NCBI RefSeq assembly: GCF_901933205.1
Contig: NC_044572.1
Location: 34,627,501-34,691,500 of the forward strand
Length of the DNA stretch: 64,000 bases
Direction: 5' to 3'
Origin: Camarhynchus parvulus
Taxonomy: Eukaryota > Chordata > Aves > Passeriformes > Thraupidae
This document shows, piece after piece, positions 1 through 14,780 of the stretch. The translations under genes were made by a program, and so were the position numbers. Numbering within the stretch: position 1 is the first letter of the stretch; every line of letters starts with the position of its first letter. The notes under the pieces are model-generated. The model saw only the letters and a list, made by a program, of their open reading frames with translations, searched no databases and had not been told where the DNA came from.

Positions 1-3000
1 GTGCTGAGCTATATTGGTTATCTCATGTTCTAGGAGTCCAGAAGTAAGCCCCTTTTCAGACCCCACCAAAGCATTTTACAGCCACTGATAACAGTGGCTG
101 CTCATTTCTGTACTTCTGGAAATACTTTCAAATGTGCCCCCCTGGAAATGCCTGGCCCTGATCATTTTTGCTCTGCACCTGGGTCTTGTGTGTCTTTAAT
201 GTATCTTTTAGTTTTCACTCTTTTGTTATCTGCTTTCTGAAAGATCACTCAGATCTCACAGCTGTGCTGGAGGGCTCTGGCACGCACCAAAAAGAGCACG
301 GCTGCACTGATTCACACAGAAATGCAGAGGACAGTATCAGATAGACAGCTAGATGAGGTCTAGCCCACTGGCCCACAGGCAGCTCATAGTGCTCCCAGGA
401 GAACTTAGGCTGGATTTCTCAGGCTCTAAGCTGATTAAAACAAGAGGTAATGTAAAGGCCATATCGCGTCTCGATTCTGGGGCTGGGGAAGAAGCTGACA
501 GCTGTCTTGCAACTGGAGGTAAAAGGGGCACAGATAGCAGCCACAAGTATGGGAAAATCAACTGTAGGGACTGATAGTCAAAAGCAAATTAAATTCTGGT
601 AGGCATGTGTTTTTCTTCAGGATATACATATATTCACAAAAGAGTCATTACTTTTCTGTGTAGACTTTGAGGGTCAAAATTATGCACCAAGTTCTGTGCT
701 TACTGTCTCTTAAAGCAGAGCAGTTCTGGTTAACAAATTTTAAGCCTAAATATTGCTAATTTACTAAACACCATGAGTGTGTAGCATTGTAGAAAACACA
801 TGATGTAGACAGCCCCTATAATAAAGACTCTGTAACATATGCTGTGTCTGACACAAACCCAGCAGAATTCACTGGGAATAATTAGCAAACATTCTTAACA
901 TGTGGTGGTGTTTATGTATCTTATAGTTGTGATGAGCATTGTCACTGGAGATGCTTTTGAAAAAAGTGGTCTGCATGGTTTGTCCTTGGGCATCATGTGA
1001 AAGTATCCCTTCTTTCTGAGGCATAGGGATAAAAAGAGACAATGTGTTAGGAAGGCAAAAGCAGGTACTGGTTTGGGGAACGACAGAGATGCTTGTAGGG
1101 AAAGCTGGATATCGGTGCTGCTGGCAGATCGTAAAGCTAGAGATAATTATCGCTCTAGAAACACAGGCTTGTTGTTAAAATAAATATGCTTTGGTCTTTT
1201 TGTCTTATAAATATATGAGTTGTAGGAAACTCAAATCTGAAAATTTACTGAGTATGGCATGGAGGGTTTGTAATTGCATTTCTTCTCTACAGCTTTTCTC
1301 CTAAAATATCTTTGTGACATTGCAAAGTGTCTGAGAACAGTTACCAAAGCTCTGGTCAGATTTTTAAAGCAGGTACCAAGGCCCGTTGAAAATGTATGAT
1401 TGAGATTTTATGCTTAGTTTAGCTCATGTTACGTCCTGTAAGGTGAGAAACTTTTTGAGAATTTGTAACACTGAGTCTGAGAAATGTATGAAGTTCATAG
1501 GACTTGCAGAAAAGATTTTGATTCTATAATGCCAGGGGTGTGAAGCTATCAAATCTTATTGTCAAACTTGTGATTCTATCTAGAAGTCTTACCAGTGACT
1601 TCAGTCAATAGCACTTAAACAGAAAATTAAGCATGTCTAAATTAGATCTCTTAGATTTCTTTGTTTCTGAAAAAGAAACTTACTTATGATTCCTCAAGAA
1701 AGTACAATTAAGTGTTGTGAAAAATAGCCGACGATTTACCCATTTTCTCAAAGTATTCTTTGCTAACTGACGGGACACTGTCTTTTAAATTTGTTACTGT
1801 GAAGATTGCTTTTATAGGTAAATAGGTAAGATTGTGTGGCTTCAGTGAGATTATTGTACAGTTTGGAGTTAAGGGTGGGCTGAAGTCACTTTGCTGTAGT
1901 CCTGGGTTTAACTCATCACTCTGTAGTGCAGGCTTAACTGCCAGGATAATGAGCAATGCACTGCATACAGTGTCATTACCTTAATTATTTTACCTGGTCC
2001 TTTAGCTGCCTAAGTAATGGAAAAGAGAAAGAATATTGACTTCACCTCTCCCCACTAACCTCTTGCTCCTTGCCTACTTATTCTTTATAATATGAAGTGT
2101 CTCGAGCTGCTGAAAATGATGACCACAGCTTGAATGTCTTTTGCAACAGGCAGATAAGTAGCTGCTCTGTCAGGTTGCAGGGATTTAGAAAGGTCTATAA
2201 AGCACTTCTTTCTCCATTCTGCAGTTCACTAAAATCATAGTGAACTCTAGAATCATTCCACCAGTAATTAAGCAAGCTTTATGACAACCTTTTACAAATA
2301 AATGTATTAAAAAAAACCCCATCATAATCAAACCATCAGATGTAAAGATTACTTGCTAGTGTGATAGATTCCTGGTATTAAAAGAAAAAAATCATTTTAG
2401 CTGATTTGGGTGCAAATTTCTACTCTACTTCCATGCACTTGTATTGTATTCTTCAGATATCTAAATGCTTTTTAAAATGCAGCTTAGCTTTGCATGGTTA
2501 TTGGAAGATCTCTTTGACACTGAAATATGAGCAATTTTTTGCTGCAAGCCCTGTAATAGTATCACTATTAGTATCACAGATGCTCCAAAGTAGCATACAC
2601 GACAGATAATAGTGTACTCAAGTAATAGCTAATAGAAACCTTAGGAGAACTTATTCCAGAGAGTGTAGTTTCCTGAGCTGGATCTGAGTTGTGGTATCAG
2701 CCAGGCTGTCTCAAGACGGTAACCATGGGGTTTATTTCTAATTTTTTTAAAGAATTAATTTTTCTCAGGAATAAACTCATGCTAAAAATTTCAGTGGGGG
2801 ATATCTGACTTCTCATTCAACACCCAACAGTTTTGTGGTGTCAGTTTCCTGTTGGGCTAGGGAAATAAATCAGGATGTTTTTGTGGAAAGCAAACTTTTT
2901 ATTTGAAAATGAGAAAGTACAAAAGTTCTACATTTTTAAAGCTTCTTTCCTCTCCCCAAATTTAGTAAAATGTTTTAACCATCCCTTACCCACACTATTA

Positions 3001-3792
3001 TTATTATTGGCATGAGTTCTTTAGAGATCAGAGACAGACTCCATGGTGTCTAGTGGACAGTGAGGATGAAATGCTTGTTTTCCTAGCTTAATATCTTTTT
3101 CTGATAACTTAGTATCTTTCCTGATACAATGCTCAGAAAGCACAACAAATGTCTTTGCCTAGTCTATGCATGCATGAGGCTGATTGATGTGGCTGGGATT
3201 TCTTTGAGAAGCAGATGTGAGGAATGGGAAATGCTGCTGATGAGAAATGTTGCCTGAAGGGATAGGATGTACATATTATGAGGATAAAGGAGTGGCTAAG
3301 CTGCTTCCTTAAAAGGCAAATTTACCCTAAAGTGATTTTTACAAGCTGTCATCCTGAAAGGAGTCATGCCTTATTTAGGAAATTGAACTTTAGGAGCAAG
3401 GAACGTGCAACGTATACACCTTGGACTTTAAAGAGTATTAAAGAAGCTGAAACAGAGCAGAGGGACTGAATGCTGCTTTGAAGAGCCTGGGAGTTGTTGT
3501 CACTGGTAGAGCTTTTGTAGAGGCTGAAATAAATCTTTCTTCTGTGAAAATGTGGTGCTACAAATATGTTGCTACAAATGTGGTTTTACAAATGTTAGTT
3601 ATTTAGTTAGCCAGACTTTGAGTATAAGGAAGACCTTTCTCTTTTCCAAGTTGCACACTGACATGGCGCACGTTTGGGAGTAAGTAATTGCAGTCACGTC
3701 ATGCTCTGGGTGTAACTTCACTGCAGATTGCAATGGGAAAGGGTGGTGCCCATTTCTTGAAAAATCAGCAAGTGCAAGAATATTGGAGTTGA

Positions 3793-3813
3793 TTTTTTTT
3801 TTTTTTTTTTTTT
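3793..3813 (+). repeat. Poly-T tract, 21 bases
   Basis: An uninterrupted run of 21 T. No retroelement body is recognisable beside it, so it is annotated only as a homopolymer. Confidence 0.9.
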
Positions 3814-6364
3814 AGCAGAGACATCATATATTGCAGTATGGAAACATAGTCATTGTGTTGTCAGTATACAGTTGGTCTTGTACATCTGTCTTAGACATTT
3901 CATCCGTGTGGAGCAATTTAGGCATGTGCCCCATTCACATTTGGAGAAGGAGCAGGCAGTGTTGTTCCTGTGCGTGGACTCCATCAGAGCTTGCACAAGG
4001 GACTGTTCACACAACCACAAGAGCACCGGGGGTGTGCATGCCTGCCTGGCTTCTTCAGAGTATGTAAAAATATGTCCACAGGAGACTCAGTCTGACTTTC
4101 TACAATGCAGTTCTCAAAGTGCATGTTCTGGTGTTCTTTCAGCTTATTTTGAGGATTTTTCCCCCGCCCATCACTAGAAGGGTAAAGATATTCTGCAGGA
4201 CATACACGTTGGCAGGGAGGAAATTAGTTCAGGGGTGCATAAACAACAGAATATTACTGAAGTGAGTTTGGGTTTATCAAAATAGCAAGAATTTGCCTTC
4301 CACCCTTCTAATTATTTTGTTATATTAAAAACCAACTAATCCATTAATTTTTCTGGTCACAGAAAACTAACTGGACTTTATTCTCTTCTCTAGCATGGCA
4401 GCACAGGTTATGTATTTCTGTTGTTATTTTTTAATTGCTACCCATTTTATGTTAAGAACTTTCAAAAACACGTTGTAAGATAAGCCATTTAGATTAAAAC
4501 CACAGCAAGAATCCCACATGCCTATACATGCATATAAAATACAGTGAAAAAAAGGAAAGTTATGAGCAAATGATAGTTGTCCCTGAAACAACAGGCAAAC
4601 TAGCCAGCTGTGAAGGAAACTAACATGATGTACTAAAGCAGAAACACAATATAATGGGGAAATGCGGTTCTTTGTTCAGATCCGTTTCCTATTAACACTT
4701 ATAATGTTGTGCTTGTGCATGCCATCCCCTGAGGACCACTTGGTCAGCCTTAAATGAATAACAGTGGAATATGTAAAAACTGCTAGATGCATAAAACTTC
4801 TGTGCACGCCTAGCCTGTTGTGTGTATGCGTCCCTTTTAAAGGAAATCTGAGCTATTTATTGCATGGAAGTTTGAGTTAAATCGCTGTTGTGTTGCCAGG
4901 GGCCAGCCACTAGCAGTAATTTTAAAAGGTGAGAGCAGAGGAGATTAGGGCAATTTGAGCATGATACTTAAGGTCTCTCTGGCTATTAGTGAAGGAGAAA
5001 ATGTTTTAGCATTGAAGGAGGGGAAGAGGACTTCTTAATGCCACTCAGCTGGGCTGAGAGCAGTGGGAGGGGCTTCTGTGAGGGGCTGTAAGTCTGGTGC
5101 CCTATCGAAGTCATCTGTTTCTTTGCTCTGTAGGGTACTGAAGCAGATGCTAGTCAGGTGTGTGATGGAGATTCACGGGGAAAGCTGCTGTGAAACACTC
5201 CTTCCTGCTGATTTGGGGCTGAAGGAAAAGATTTAAAATAACTGTCCATATGTCTGATCTTACATCCTCTGCCTAATTTGGGGATAGACGTTGAAGTCAA
5301 AGGAGTAAACATTTCTCATTTACAAAAATGCATTCATTTGAGGGGGAGTGGGCATTAACACAAAAAGATTATGTGGATAAACGTAGGAATAACTGTTTTA
5401 TTGGCTGCTTTACTTGCAGAACTGTCCCCAGGTATAAAGAGCTCACCATTTCAGGTATTTAAGCATCTAGCAGCTATTAGAAGTTTAACACTCTCTAAGT
5501 CCCACCAAAAACAATTCTGAAAGAAGCTGAATATAAACTATCATTGACACAGGAGCTGACACTTGTATTCTGAAAAAATAAGTGAGTTTTTAAACTGATA
5601 CATGGATTGCTACCTGAGAGGATGTTCCTCTGGATCTAGACTATCTCCTAAGGCTGTTTGGTGTTTTTAGGACTGTCCCACTAAGGGCTTCACCAATTTG
5701 CTTGATCCAGAGCAGCAGAGGATCCTCTGTGATCAGCACAAGAGGATATGATACCCATGGTTTGAATGTAAACTGTTTTTTAAAGGAGAGAATTTTTCTG
5801 TGTTAGCTTATGGCTTACTTGAAGGAATAATTGATAGCATTCCTTCTAGGGAAAAAGTGAATTTATAGTGCATTCAAATAATAAAATAACATTTTGCTGT
5901 TTAGTTCTATTATAATGAGGAGAACAATCTAGGTGTTGAAAACAAAACAAGCCCTTTAAAGTGTAACAAAATTGGGATCTCAGAGTCTACAAGGGCAAAA
6001 GAAGTGCATTTTGTGTCTTGGCTTGTTAACTACCTTATTTATATCACTCCCAGAAGCACAGCTTCAATGTCTGTAATTAAGCAGAATTACTGCCCTAAAA
6101 CTCTCTTACCACAAGACATTCTCTCAGTGTCTCCCTGTACAACACTTCTGAACACTCATCGTGTCCATTTCTCCTCCCTGAGGTCTGACTAGTTGAGACT
6201 GATGAAGTCTGAACACAGACTTTGGAGATTTCTAATAGTATAATCAGGAGGTGGCTGTTGAATTTCAGAACATGTCATTTTCAAGCTTCAGTGTTTGTTT
6301 TAAAGCTTAAAGGACACCTTAGGATTCCTAAAACAAATTAGTAAACAGGGCCTCCCAAATGCTC

Positions 6365-6426
6365 TTGTTGGTTGGTTTTGGGGTTGTTTTGGTTTTTGGC
6401 TTTTTTTTTTTGTTTTTTTTTTTTTT
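6365..6426 (+). repeat. T/G-rich low-complexity tract
   Basis: GTTGGTTTTGGGG-like sequence grading into two long T runs broken by a single G. The 156-codon open frame over this tract starts with a Phe/Gly/Val-rich stretch made by the low-complexity DNA and is not considered a gene. Confidence 0.85.
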
Positions 6427-8599
6427 CTACAAAATTGACAGCATAGTCAAGAACCTGTTAGGTAAAGGAGATAAATATAATGGAAGAGCCAAGAGTGGGA
6501 GAAGAGAGGACTTGTGTGATAACATATTCTTCCTGGATGTCATAGACCATATGCAAATAATGAGCGCACTGAACGAAAGGCAGAACCTGGTTAAGTATTG
6601 TGTCAGGAGAGCCTGTGATCTCAGGCTATTAAATACTACAGCACTCCTCCAGAGCATCATCATTCAAAAGGAAGGTGACAGGGTGGTACCCGTGAGCTGC
6701 TGCCTGGCATCGGGCTGGAAGGGAGGGGGGAGCAAGATCAGAGCAGGCTTTGGGATGAAAGGAGGTTATCTCATTTTCATAAGGAAGATTGCTCAAATAC
6801 CTGCTTTGACCTCTTGTGTTAGAGCATGAATTTCAATGAAGGGATAAATGGTGACATCTCACCCCTTTGCCAGTTTTTGAGGATTGAGCTGTGTTATATT
6901 AAATTGTGCTTGGAAATCTCTGGTTAATACATTTAGAGAAACAGCTCTCAGAAACATCTACCTCCCTTCCTTCCTCCTTAAAACAGTAATGAATCCAAAT
7001 TGCTAATAAAATATAAGAGCTCAAAGATGTTGTACACAGACCATGTTTCTGGGCTGAGTATTTTTTAATGTCAGTTTTCCCACAGCTGTTAAAATGTTAC
7101 AATCATTAAGGTATCAAAACTGTCTAGCCAAGAAGAGAGACTTTCTTTACACTCTTGAATTGTTTGACTGTTTTGTTTAGAAGGGCTCAATTCTTTGCTT
7201 CATTCTGTGGAGAAAGTAAACTTGTAATCTGTCTGTACTGTAAATCTTAGTTAAGAGCCATTCATTGAAGAATAAACTATGCTTTCTCCTGTGAGGCTAT
7301 TTTTCTAACAAATAAGATTACGTGCCTGCAGATGAAGAAAGGAGATTAACAGATACATGTTGTCCTATATGCATTTTGAAACTGTTTTCCTAAATCGTAG
7401 GAAAAACTCATTTAAAGGTTATGTTTATTAAAAAATAAAAAAGGACTGACATTCAGGATTTATTTCTGCTTTGCCACGGGTTGCCAAGCAAAACCAGGGA
7501 GGCTGTGCTGTAGTTCGGAATTAGAAAAGGACTTGTTGAAGGGATCAGGAATATTTTGAAGTGTATGTATTTATTGCAGGAAATTAGGTCCTTTTTGCAT
7601 GACATTGGGGAGCAATCAAAGGACCAAGGATGTCTTCCCTTCTGCAGCCCCGGACCCCTGTACTCAGCATCCTGACCCAAGAGCATGTTTTTTCTCAGGG
7701 CCACATGCCAGCACTGCTCAGGCTGCGTTAAACCTTTCTTCTTATTACATTTTCATGCTGCCTCTTCATCTCCCTCCAATGTGACAGCAATCAACCCACA
7801 AGGCTTTCCCTACAAAATAACTTGGCACAAGCTTTTCCCCCTGATCATCCTTATTACTGAGTAACTTTATACTCTTTTGTCTTTGTTCAAAAGAGAACAA
7901 AAAAGAATCAACAGAGAAAGGAAGATAGTTTCAAGGCAGTTTAACCTGGACTTTAGCAATGTATTTTCTGGGAGTGTGTTCATCCTTAGGTTTTTTAATG
8001 CAGGGTGCAAGAGGCCCTGTCAGCTGAAAGGGTTATCAGCTAATACCAGCACCATAATTTCTGCTCCAGGAGGGTGATCCAAACTGCTCTGAACTCAGCA
8101 GCTAAACTGGTACCCAACTAATGAGGAAAACCTCCAGGAAAAGTTGGTGTGTTTCTTGAGGTCATACAAAAATATCAGGGAATGTCTTCCTTTTCCCCTT
8201 TTACGCATACTTTCCCTTTTTTCTTCTTCAAATAAAAAGGATCTGACACTTCCACAAGCATTAATAAATTTTTCGTTGTTTGCAGCATTGTTTATTGGTT
8301 TAGATGTGAAACTCAGATTTCTCTGGGACTTTTTGAGGAAAGAATGGTGGAAAACTCTGGTTACATCTATGTAAAAAAAAGCCAAGTGAGTCAGATCGTG
8401 AAACTAATCTTGCTTAGACATCTTAAGAATGAGAAATTTTTGCAGTCATCCCCCTAAAACTGTGGTACAGCTTTTAAACCTATTTAATGTCATGTGTTTT
8501 AGGCTTTTTTTGGTGGGGTGGAATTATTGTTTTAGAGTTAATATAAATAGGAAAAAATCTGTAATCCCAAAGCTATAAATATTTTGCTTTCATAAAAAT

Positions 8600-9112
8600 T
8601 ATGGAACCATTGAGCTATATGGCTGGAGGGGCCTTCAAGTGTTCATCCAGTGCTCTGCCCAAAGTAGGATTAAGTAACATCTACATCATTTCTGACAGAA
8701 ATATCTTTAATGTGTTTTTGACAACCTCCAGAAATGTAGAGCACACATCTTCTTGCTGTGCTTAACTCTATTTGCTTTGGGACAAGTTTGTCTTTCAGGC
8801 TAACCCAAACCATCCCTGATGCAAAAGTAAAAGTTCCTTTTATTTTTGATTCTACTTAATATAGAAATGGAGAGAAATATTATTTCTTCTTTCTGTCTTC
8901 AGAAGCCTCTTGTGTATTTGAAAACTCATTATGTCCACCTCTGCCTTGTCTTCAATAGAACAACCAGTTTACTCAGTCCATCCTTACCCATCTTCTAGAC
9001 TTCAGAGTATTTCTCCAGCTGTCCAAAGGCTTCTCCTCTGCCTGACACCCCCTTTAGCTAGGAACAGTACCTAAAAGTAGATGTGGTACTTCCAATGGGA
9101 CCTACGGAAGCA
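8600..9112 (-). mobile_element. Decayed CR1-type LINE fragment (3' part)
   Basis: Read on the + strand this has, in order, the landmarks of a reverse-oriented CR1 3' region: a 'ggaggggccttcaag..tcatccag' block, 'ctctgcccaaagtaggatt', a stretch on failing to resolve ('ttgacaacctccag'), then 'tgtatttgaaaactcattatg', 'cttcaatagaacaacc', 'cagtccatccttaccc' and 'tctccagctgtccaaagg'. This is the usual order in ancient sauropsid CR1 copies. It is heavily mutated with no intact reading frame, so it is old and inactive. Boundaries are approximate. A named subfamily (an ancient CR1/L3-like one seems likely) would need RepeatMasker. Confidence 0.75.
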
Positions 9113-12100
9113 AAGGATTAATACACCTGTGTTCAAAATTTTGAATAGGAAATAAAAAATTCACCTCCTATTGGTGAACACCAAGTCCAGCTACACTTAG
9201 AGATGGTTCCCATATGAAACACATTTGCCACTCAAAAAAACTAGAAATAAATTTTTTCAGCTCATCCAAACCAAGGGAACTCTGCAGCAAGGACTGCTCA
9301 GCAGCAAAGACTTCGTTTTAACTGCAGAATCTATAGCATCACTAATAAATCATGACATTGTGACAAATGACCCATCTCAGCAGAGGATCCTGCCTGAAAT
9401 CCCATTTGGTTAATGGTGTTGCACCTACTAAGGTTTCTGCGGGAGTGGCTGGCTCAGAGCTGACTCCAGGGGAAGTGTGCCACCTACTGAATCACCAGCT
9501 CTGCTTCCTGAAGCACCCTGGGATTTCCTTGGAGGGCTCCCAAATGCATTTGGCCAAGACCAACCCTGTTTAGCTTATGAGAGCAGAGCAGATCACAGCC
9601 TGAGGCTGTTATGGCTGCTGGCCATATTACTCATTGGGGATGTTTAGTCATGTATCTCTATGAAGGGAGACCATATTGCATTAAATGTCTCAAGTTAGTT
9701 CTGCATATATTGTTTGTAAATTGCTTTGTGAGCCTTTCTGAGTGGAAAGGGCTGCATATGTATAAAATATTAAGACTTAATGGAGTGTATATAACATGTA
9801 TGTATACCTTGAGGTAATTTTTATAATAACCATTCACATATAGCTGTGTCATTGAAAATGTAATAAAACAGAGCAGGAAGGCAGCCTCTCTTAAGTTCTG
9901 CTGTGTTTCAGTTCTGAATTATTCTGATTTAACTGTTGAAAGTCTGGCTTTGATACTTAAATGTTGCTAAATTTCAACAACACGGTTTAAATCTAACAGA
10001 AATGAGTACTGGGATAAACACTGTACAGCTTACAATATTTGGAATGCAATTCCACTTGACTGCAGTAAGTCTTCATTGATATTTTATTATTAATAAATTC
10101 ACAAATGGTAGATGTCTTTGCAATAACACACCTCATTTTTCCATTCTAGGCAACACCCCCCCTCCAGTAGGTAACTTACAGCAGTAGTGTCCAAGTCTCC
10201 CAATATTAGGAAGAGTTATAATCTTAGGAGAGTGGATGCTGCTACATTGTATGAGATATTTGCTCCCTCTCTCTAACTTCTGCAAGGGATAAGAGTTAGG
10301 CAAAACAGACACTGGTACTGAGTATCCTCACTATAGGGTGGACTATAACACTTGATTTGGTTTCAAAAGTACAGATAAGCCCCAACAACTACAAACTAGC
10401 ATGCTTTACACCTCTGTTCAAATTACTAAACTTGACAGTAATATTTTTTGGGGGGCTCTTTTAGAAGTACTAGCTCCTAAAATAGGTCTTGTCTTCTGTG
10501 AACAGTCTCTTACCCTGGCATTAATACCCCTTATGACTTTCCTGTAGTCATTTGCCTCACAGTACCCCTGCTTTGACTGTGTACAGCAGGAATTGAAAAT
10601 AAAAAAAGCATTAAAGAACTGCTGGCACCTTGTGGTAAATGTTTGAAAAACATTTTTAGCAACAGTTTAGACTGTAAAACATATGAATTTTATCAGTCAT
10701 TAAAACTATTCTGATGAAAAAAAGGATCCATACTATTTTATTCTATTTCCCTCATTTCTATGACCCTTCAGTCAATTTTCTGCCTGCTGCCTACAATGCT
10801 ACCTGGCACGTGCTAAACAACAAGCTTTTTTAAAAAGCAGTTTGCAAAGTTACAGTGAGCCTGGCTGCTTTCAAATGTTATAGTTTTGTTTGCAATGTTA
10901 CTGAGCGAGAGCAAGACTACTGGGCCAGAGCAGATTTGTATGCAGGAAACAAATCTTAGCTTAATGGAAATATGTTTAGGCAGAGAAGACAACTCAGATA
11001 TTTCCTTGTGCTGGTTTTGCTTCTTATTAGCTCAATGCAGAGAGGCAATATGAAAGACATGACTTGGGTGGGATTTGAGAAAGGCAGAGCAGTGCTGTGG
11101 TGAACTAAGTTGGGAGACTTTGCTCAGGAAGAATGAAGCTTGAAGGAGCCTCATTTCCAGGGAAGAGATGGGGTGGAGGGGAGCAGAACTGCAAAGGTCA
11201 CAAATGTAGCCAAGAGTAGGCCGAGTAAGTGAGAACTGGAAGAATAAGATTGGTATCATAGACCAGGAGACCCAACAGGTTAGATCAAATATATGTGTGA
11301 AGAAGACAGAACAGAAAGCTCTTATATGAAAACATTTCTTGGGAATGAGCTGAGCTGTGTTTCAGATAGTATATCAGCCCATCTCTCATCTGTGCTTGCT
11401 TCTAAATTCACTAGAATTCATGCTGCACTTTACAGACCTTTCCTTTCTGTAAATTTTTTATAGAAGCCAGGTTAGCTGAAATGAAAAATGGACTTGTTTT
11501 TCTTAGGTGCATGATTTTTCAAGCTTAGCGAGAAAACTTGGGGAAAACATAATTGGCCTGAACAAAACAAAACTTTGAAGGGCTTCACCAAATAAAATCT
11601 AATTTTTTATCAGTGCCCTTTTAAACATTTTTAGTGGACTGCTTTCATGGCAAAGTTCAACTTTGTTCCCAAGGTTTTTGACTGAACAACTTTTTACACA
11701 TTTTGCTATCCTTATAAAAGACAGACAAAATGGTTTAAGGAAATGTTTTTTAAAATAGTCATTATCTGCCAAAAACGAGGCCTGCTGTATTTCAGCCTAA
11801 AAAGGGAAAGTTTTGGAGGTTTTTAAAATTAACTAAAAAAGGGAGATAGAATGAAAATGAAGATATAACTGCCAAACATAAGTTTTCCTGTCATTCATTC
11901 TGCATCTTTTAAAAAAGTCAGCTTTATCTTTTTACATAGTCACATTTAGTATATATGCATAATATTTTGTGTATGATAATACCTGTTATCTAGGTGTGTG
12001 CTAAAATACCCCTAAAAATACCCCTACATATGGGTATTATGAGCACAACAATAAGGCACATAAAATCAAAGCAGTCATAACCTAGAATTAATCCTGGTTT

Positions 12101-14571
12101 TGCTTTGTATTTACCTGATTGGCTCTCAATTGACTAAATCCTTGGAGCTACTTTTGGGTAGCTGCAGCTTGCATTTCTTTTACTGTACTTGTGAGTATTT
12201 AATATGTTTTTGTTTGAGCACTATGGAAATGCTGACCAGCTAAGGAATGAGATGCAACTGAATAGAGATTTTCTGACTTGACTCCAAAATATAGAGGACC
12301 AAGAATCTTATAAGCTGTCCTGGGTAAAAGTTAGGTGATGAGTGAGGGCTGCCCATCTTTATGTCTCTTTAAGTTGGAGGCACAGAATTGCTAACACGGA
12401 CAATCAAAGCAAAATAAAAACACAAGAAAGTGGAGACATATTAACTGACCAATAAAAATAATAACATTCATGATAATCAAGCAACCAGACTGTAACTTGT
12501 GCTCTGAACCTTGCCAAATTTGGGGCTGCTGGCAAGCCACCAAGAATAGCACATCCAACAGACAAGGGCCCCTCATCTGGGAGAGCCTTGCTCTGGTCTC
12601 TGGAGAGCTTTGCCCTGTGAACCCACAGCGAGAGCATCGCAGCCGGCCTGAGCAAACCGCCCGAGATCGCTGGGAAGGGACACGGCTAAACTGCTGTGCT
12701 GTGTGAATTGAGATTCAATGAAGGGACTCAGTTGTTATTTAGTAAAAACAGTTTCCTAGGTTACCTTGGAGTAATTTTTTACTGTGCTGGTATGATGTAA
12801 TCAGCTGGTTTAACATTTAAAGCTAGTAAAAAATGTGCATATAATTTTTTTTTAAAAAAGATGTGCCTAATCACTTTCATTTTGCACCCACTTAGCTCAG
12901 TATTAATTGTTTGCGTTGGCTGAGGATTTACAAACAGGCTTAGGAGTGTAAAAGTTTAGATTTCTACATCTGATGGCCTGAAAGTTAGAGGGAGTAAAGA
13001 GTTTTGTCAGACTCCTAGATCTTTCCTCCCACACATGCTGGCCACCAGATAAATCATGTGTATGAGTTTATAGTGGAGTCAGTGCTGGATGTTAAGCAAC
13101 ACCCAGAAGTGAAGTTCTTGAAATAATTTCCTGTGAAAGCAACAGTAGACAGATTTGTAATCACAGATCACGACATTAATCAAGTAAACAAACCATCCAT
13201 TTTTTCCTGTGACATTATTGAAATCCCTTTTAGGAACACTGAAAATTGTACATAATGACACTGCCTAATAACAAGCATAACTGGAGCAAAATGGTACGCA
13301 GTGCAGGCAGCTTCTCAGGTCTGTGGAGCACAGATGTAAAATTCCTCTCTAAAACGTGCTGAGTGCCAGCAGACATCTGAAATACTGCTTAAATATTCTA
13401 GTAGTATTAATGCAACTACTTATCTTTGTTGTAATTAAAACATTTTTCCTCTTTAAATTTTTACAAAAAAGTTGCTTATTGCACTCTGTCAGCCAAGAGA
13501 AATTTCAGGCAGGGCTGAGAGTGAACCAGTAAATAAGGGTAAACTTTGTCCTGCACTGCTATTCACTGTGATGAATTCCCACTCAGTAAAAGCTGCTGAC
13601 AGCTGCAGACTGCTCAACAACTGCAGCTAATGTGGAGGAGTCTGTCCTAGGAAATAGGACAGGTAGGTTTCACTCAATGTGCTTTAAGATGAGGTTTGCT
13701 GGAGGGGAGAGAACTGTGTGGTGTTGAAAGGGGAGGCTGCTCGTGGGGCTACACAGCGCCCAGTATGATCCTGATTTGGTTTAGTGCTATGTTCTCATTA
13801 ATGATGGTAGTGAAAGTATGTCAAGTCCTGCTGGTGACGCAGGCTTTGGAGACATTGGCAATACTGAGACAGACCTGGATATCATACAAAAGAAAACAAA
13901 AAAGGAAAACCAACCCAAAAAACAAGGATGAGCTTTGAGTACTGAAGTAATGGCAATGGAATGAAATTCAGTATTAAAAAATGCAAGGCTGTGCCTGGGG
14001 GGACTAATAAAAATTTCTAGAAGCAGAAGAAGAAGCTGGGAGCTCATCATCTGGAAATGTCTGTGTAGGAGGAGGGCTCATGGATCAGAGTAAGTGGTCA
14101 TGGAGTGGCAGCAAGCTTCTGTGATGATTTGCTCATTTCCTAGGAACTAGTACTTGTAAATAACACTTATCAGGAAGATGGCTTTCCAAAGGGGATGGGA
14201 AGTATGAGATGGCATGATGGATTGATCTGGATCTAATTTTAATACTGATGAAAGCATGCTAGTGAAGGTGGGGAAGGTTGCAGGAGGAAAACTTAGGTGA
14301 TAAAGGGATACACAGAGAGGGTTGACATGTTCAGCAGAAAGGGCTGGGAAAAAGTTCCTTGCAGCAGGAGTCTGGGCAGATATGAAAGAGGTACAATTAT
14401 ACTGGTAAAAGCCAGAGAAAATGATGTTGCAACTATTGACGTGCAGGGTGGTGAGACATATGTTCCGGTTATGAAGCAATTGCAAGAATATATAAGCCCT
14501 GAAGTGTTTTCAAGCTAAGTTCAGGTTGGCATTCCATGAAGAATAATTAACACACAAAAGCTTGAACATAA

Positions 14572-14606
14572 AGAATTCTCCTACAATAAGATAGTAGGAG
14601 AATTCT
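14572..14606. repeat. Perfect 13-bp inverted repeat, 9-base loop
   Basis: Left arm AGAATTCTCCTAC (14572-14584) and right arm GTAGGAGAATTCT (14594-14606) are exact reverse complements around the loop AATAAGATA. Each arm contains an EcoRI-type GAATTC. No target-site duplication or transposase is visible, so no element is claimed. Confidence 0.9.
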
Positions 14607-14780
14607 AAATCCTAAGAAATTAAATTCATGCTACTCAAAAGGGGGAAAGAAAGAAAAAGTTTTGGGCAGACAAGAAGGAAAGAGTAAAGGCTAAGGATTT
14701 GGAAGGTTAAAAACTGAAGGGACAGATCTCAGCTAAGAGGAGAAACCAACTGAAGGGCTGCTTCTCTTGCATCAAAACTA

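Noticed and set aside
6359..6829. 156-codon open frame
   Set aside because: The start is a translated T/G-rich tract and the rest matches no known domain; no promoter or splice context.
6822..6850. Leu-Glu-His-Glu-Phe reading, recalling the LEHEF of the long CREB5 isoform
   Set aside because: Only five residues agree; flanking residues do not match, a stop follows two codons later and no splice site fits.
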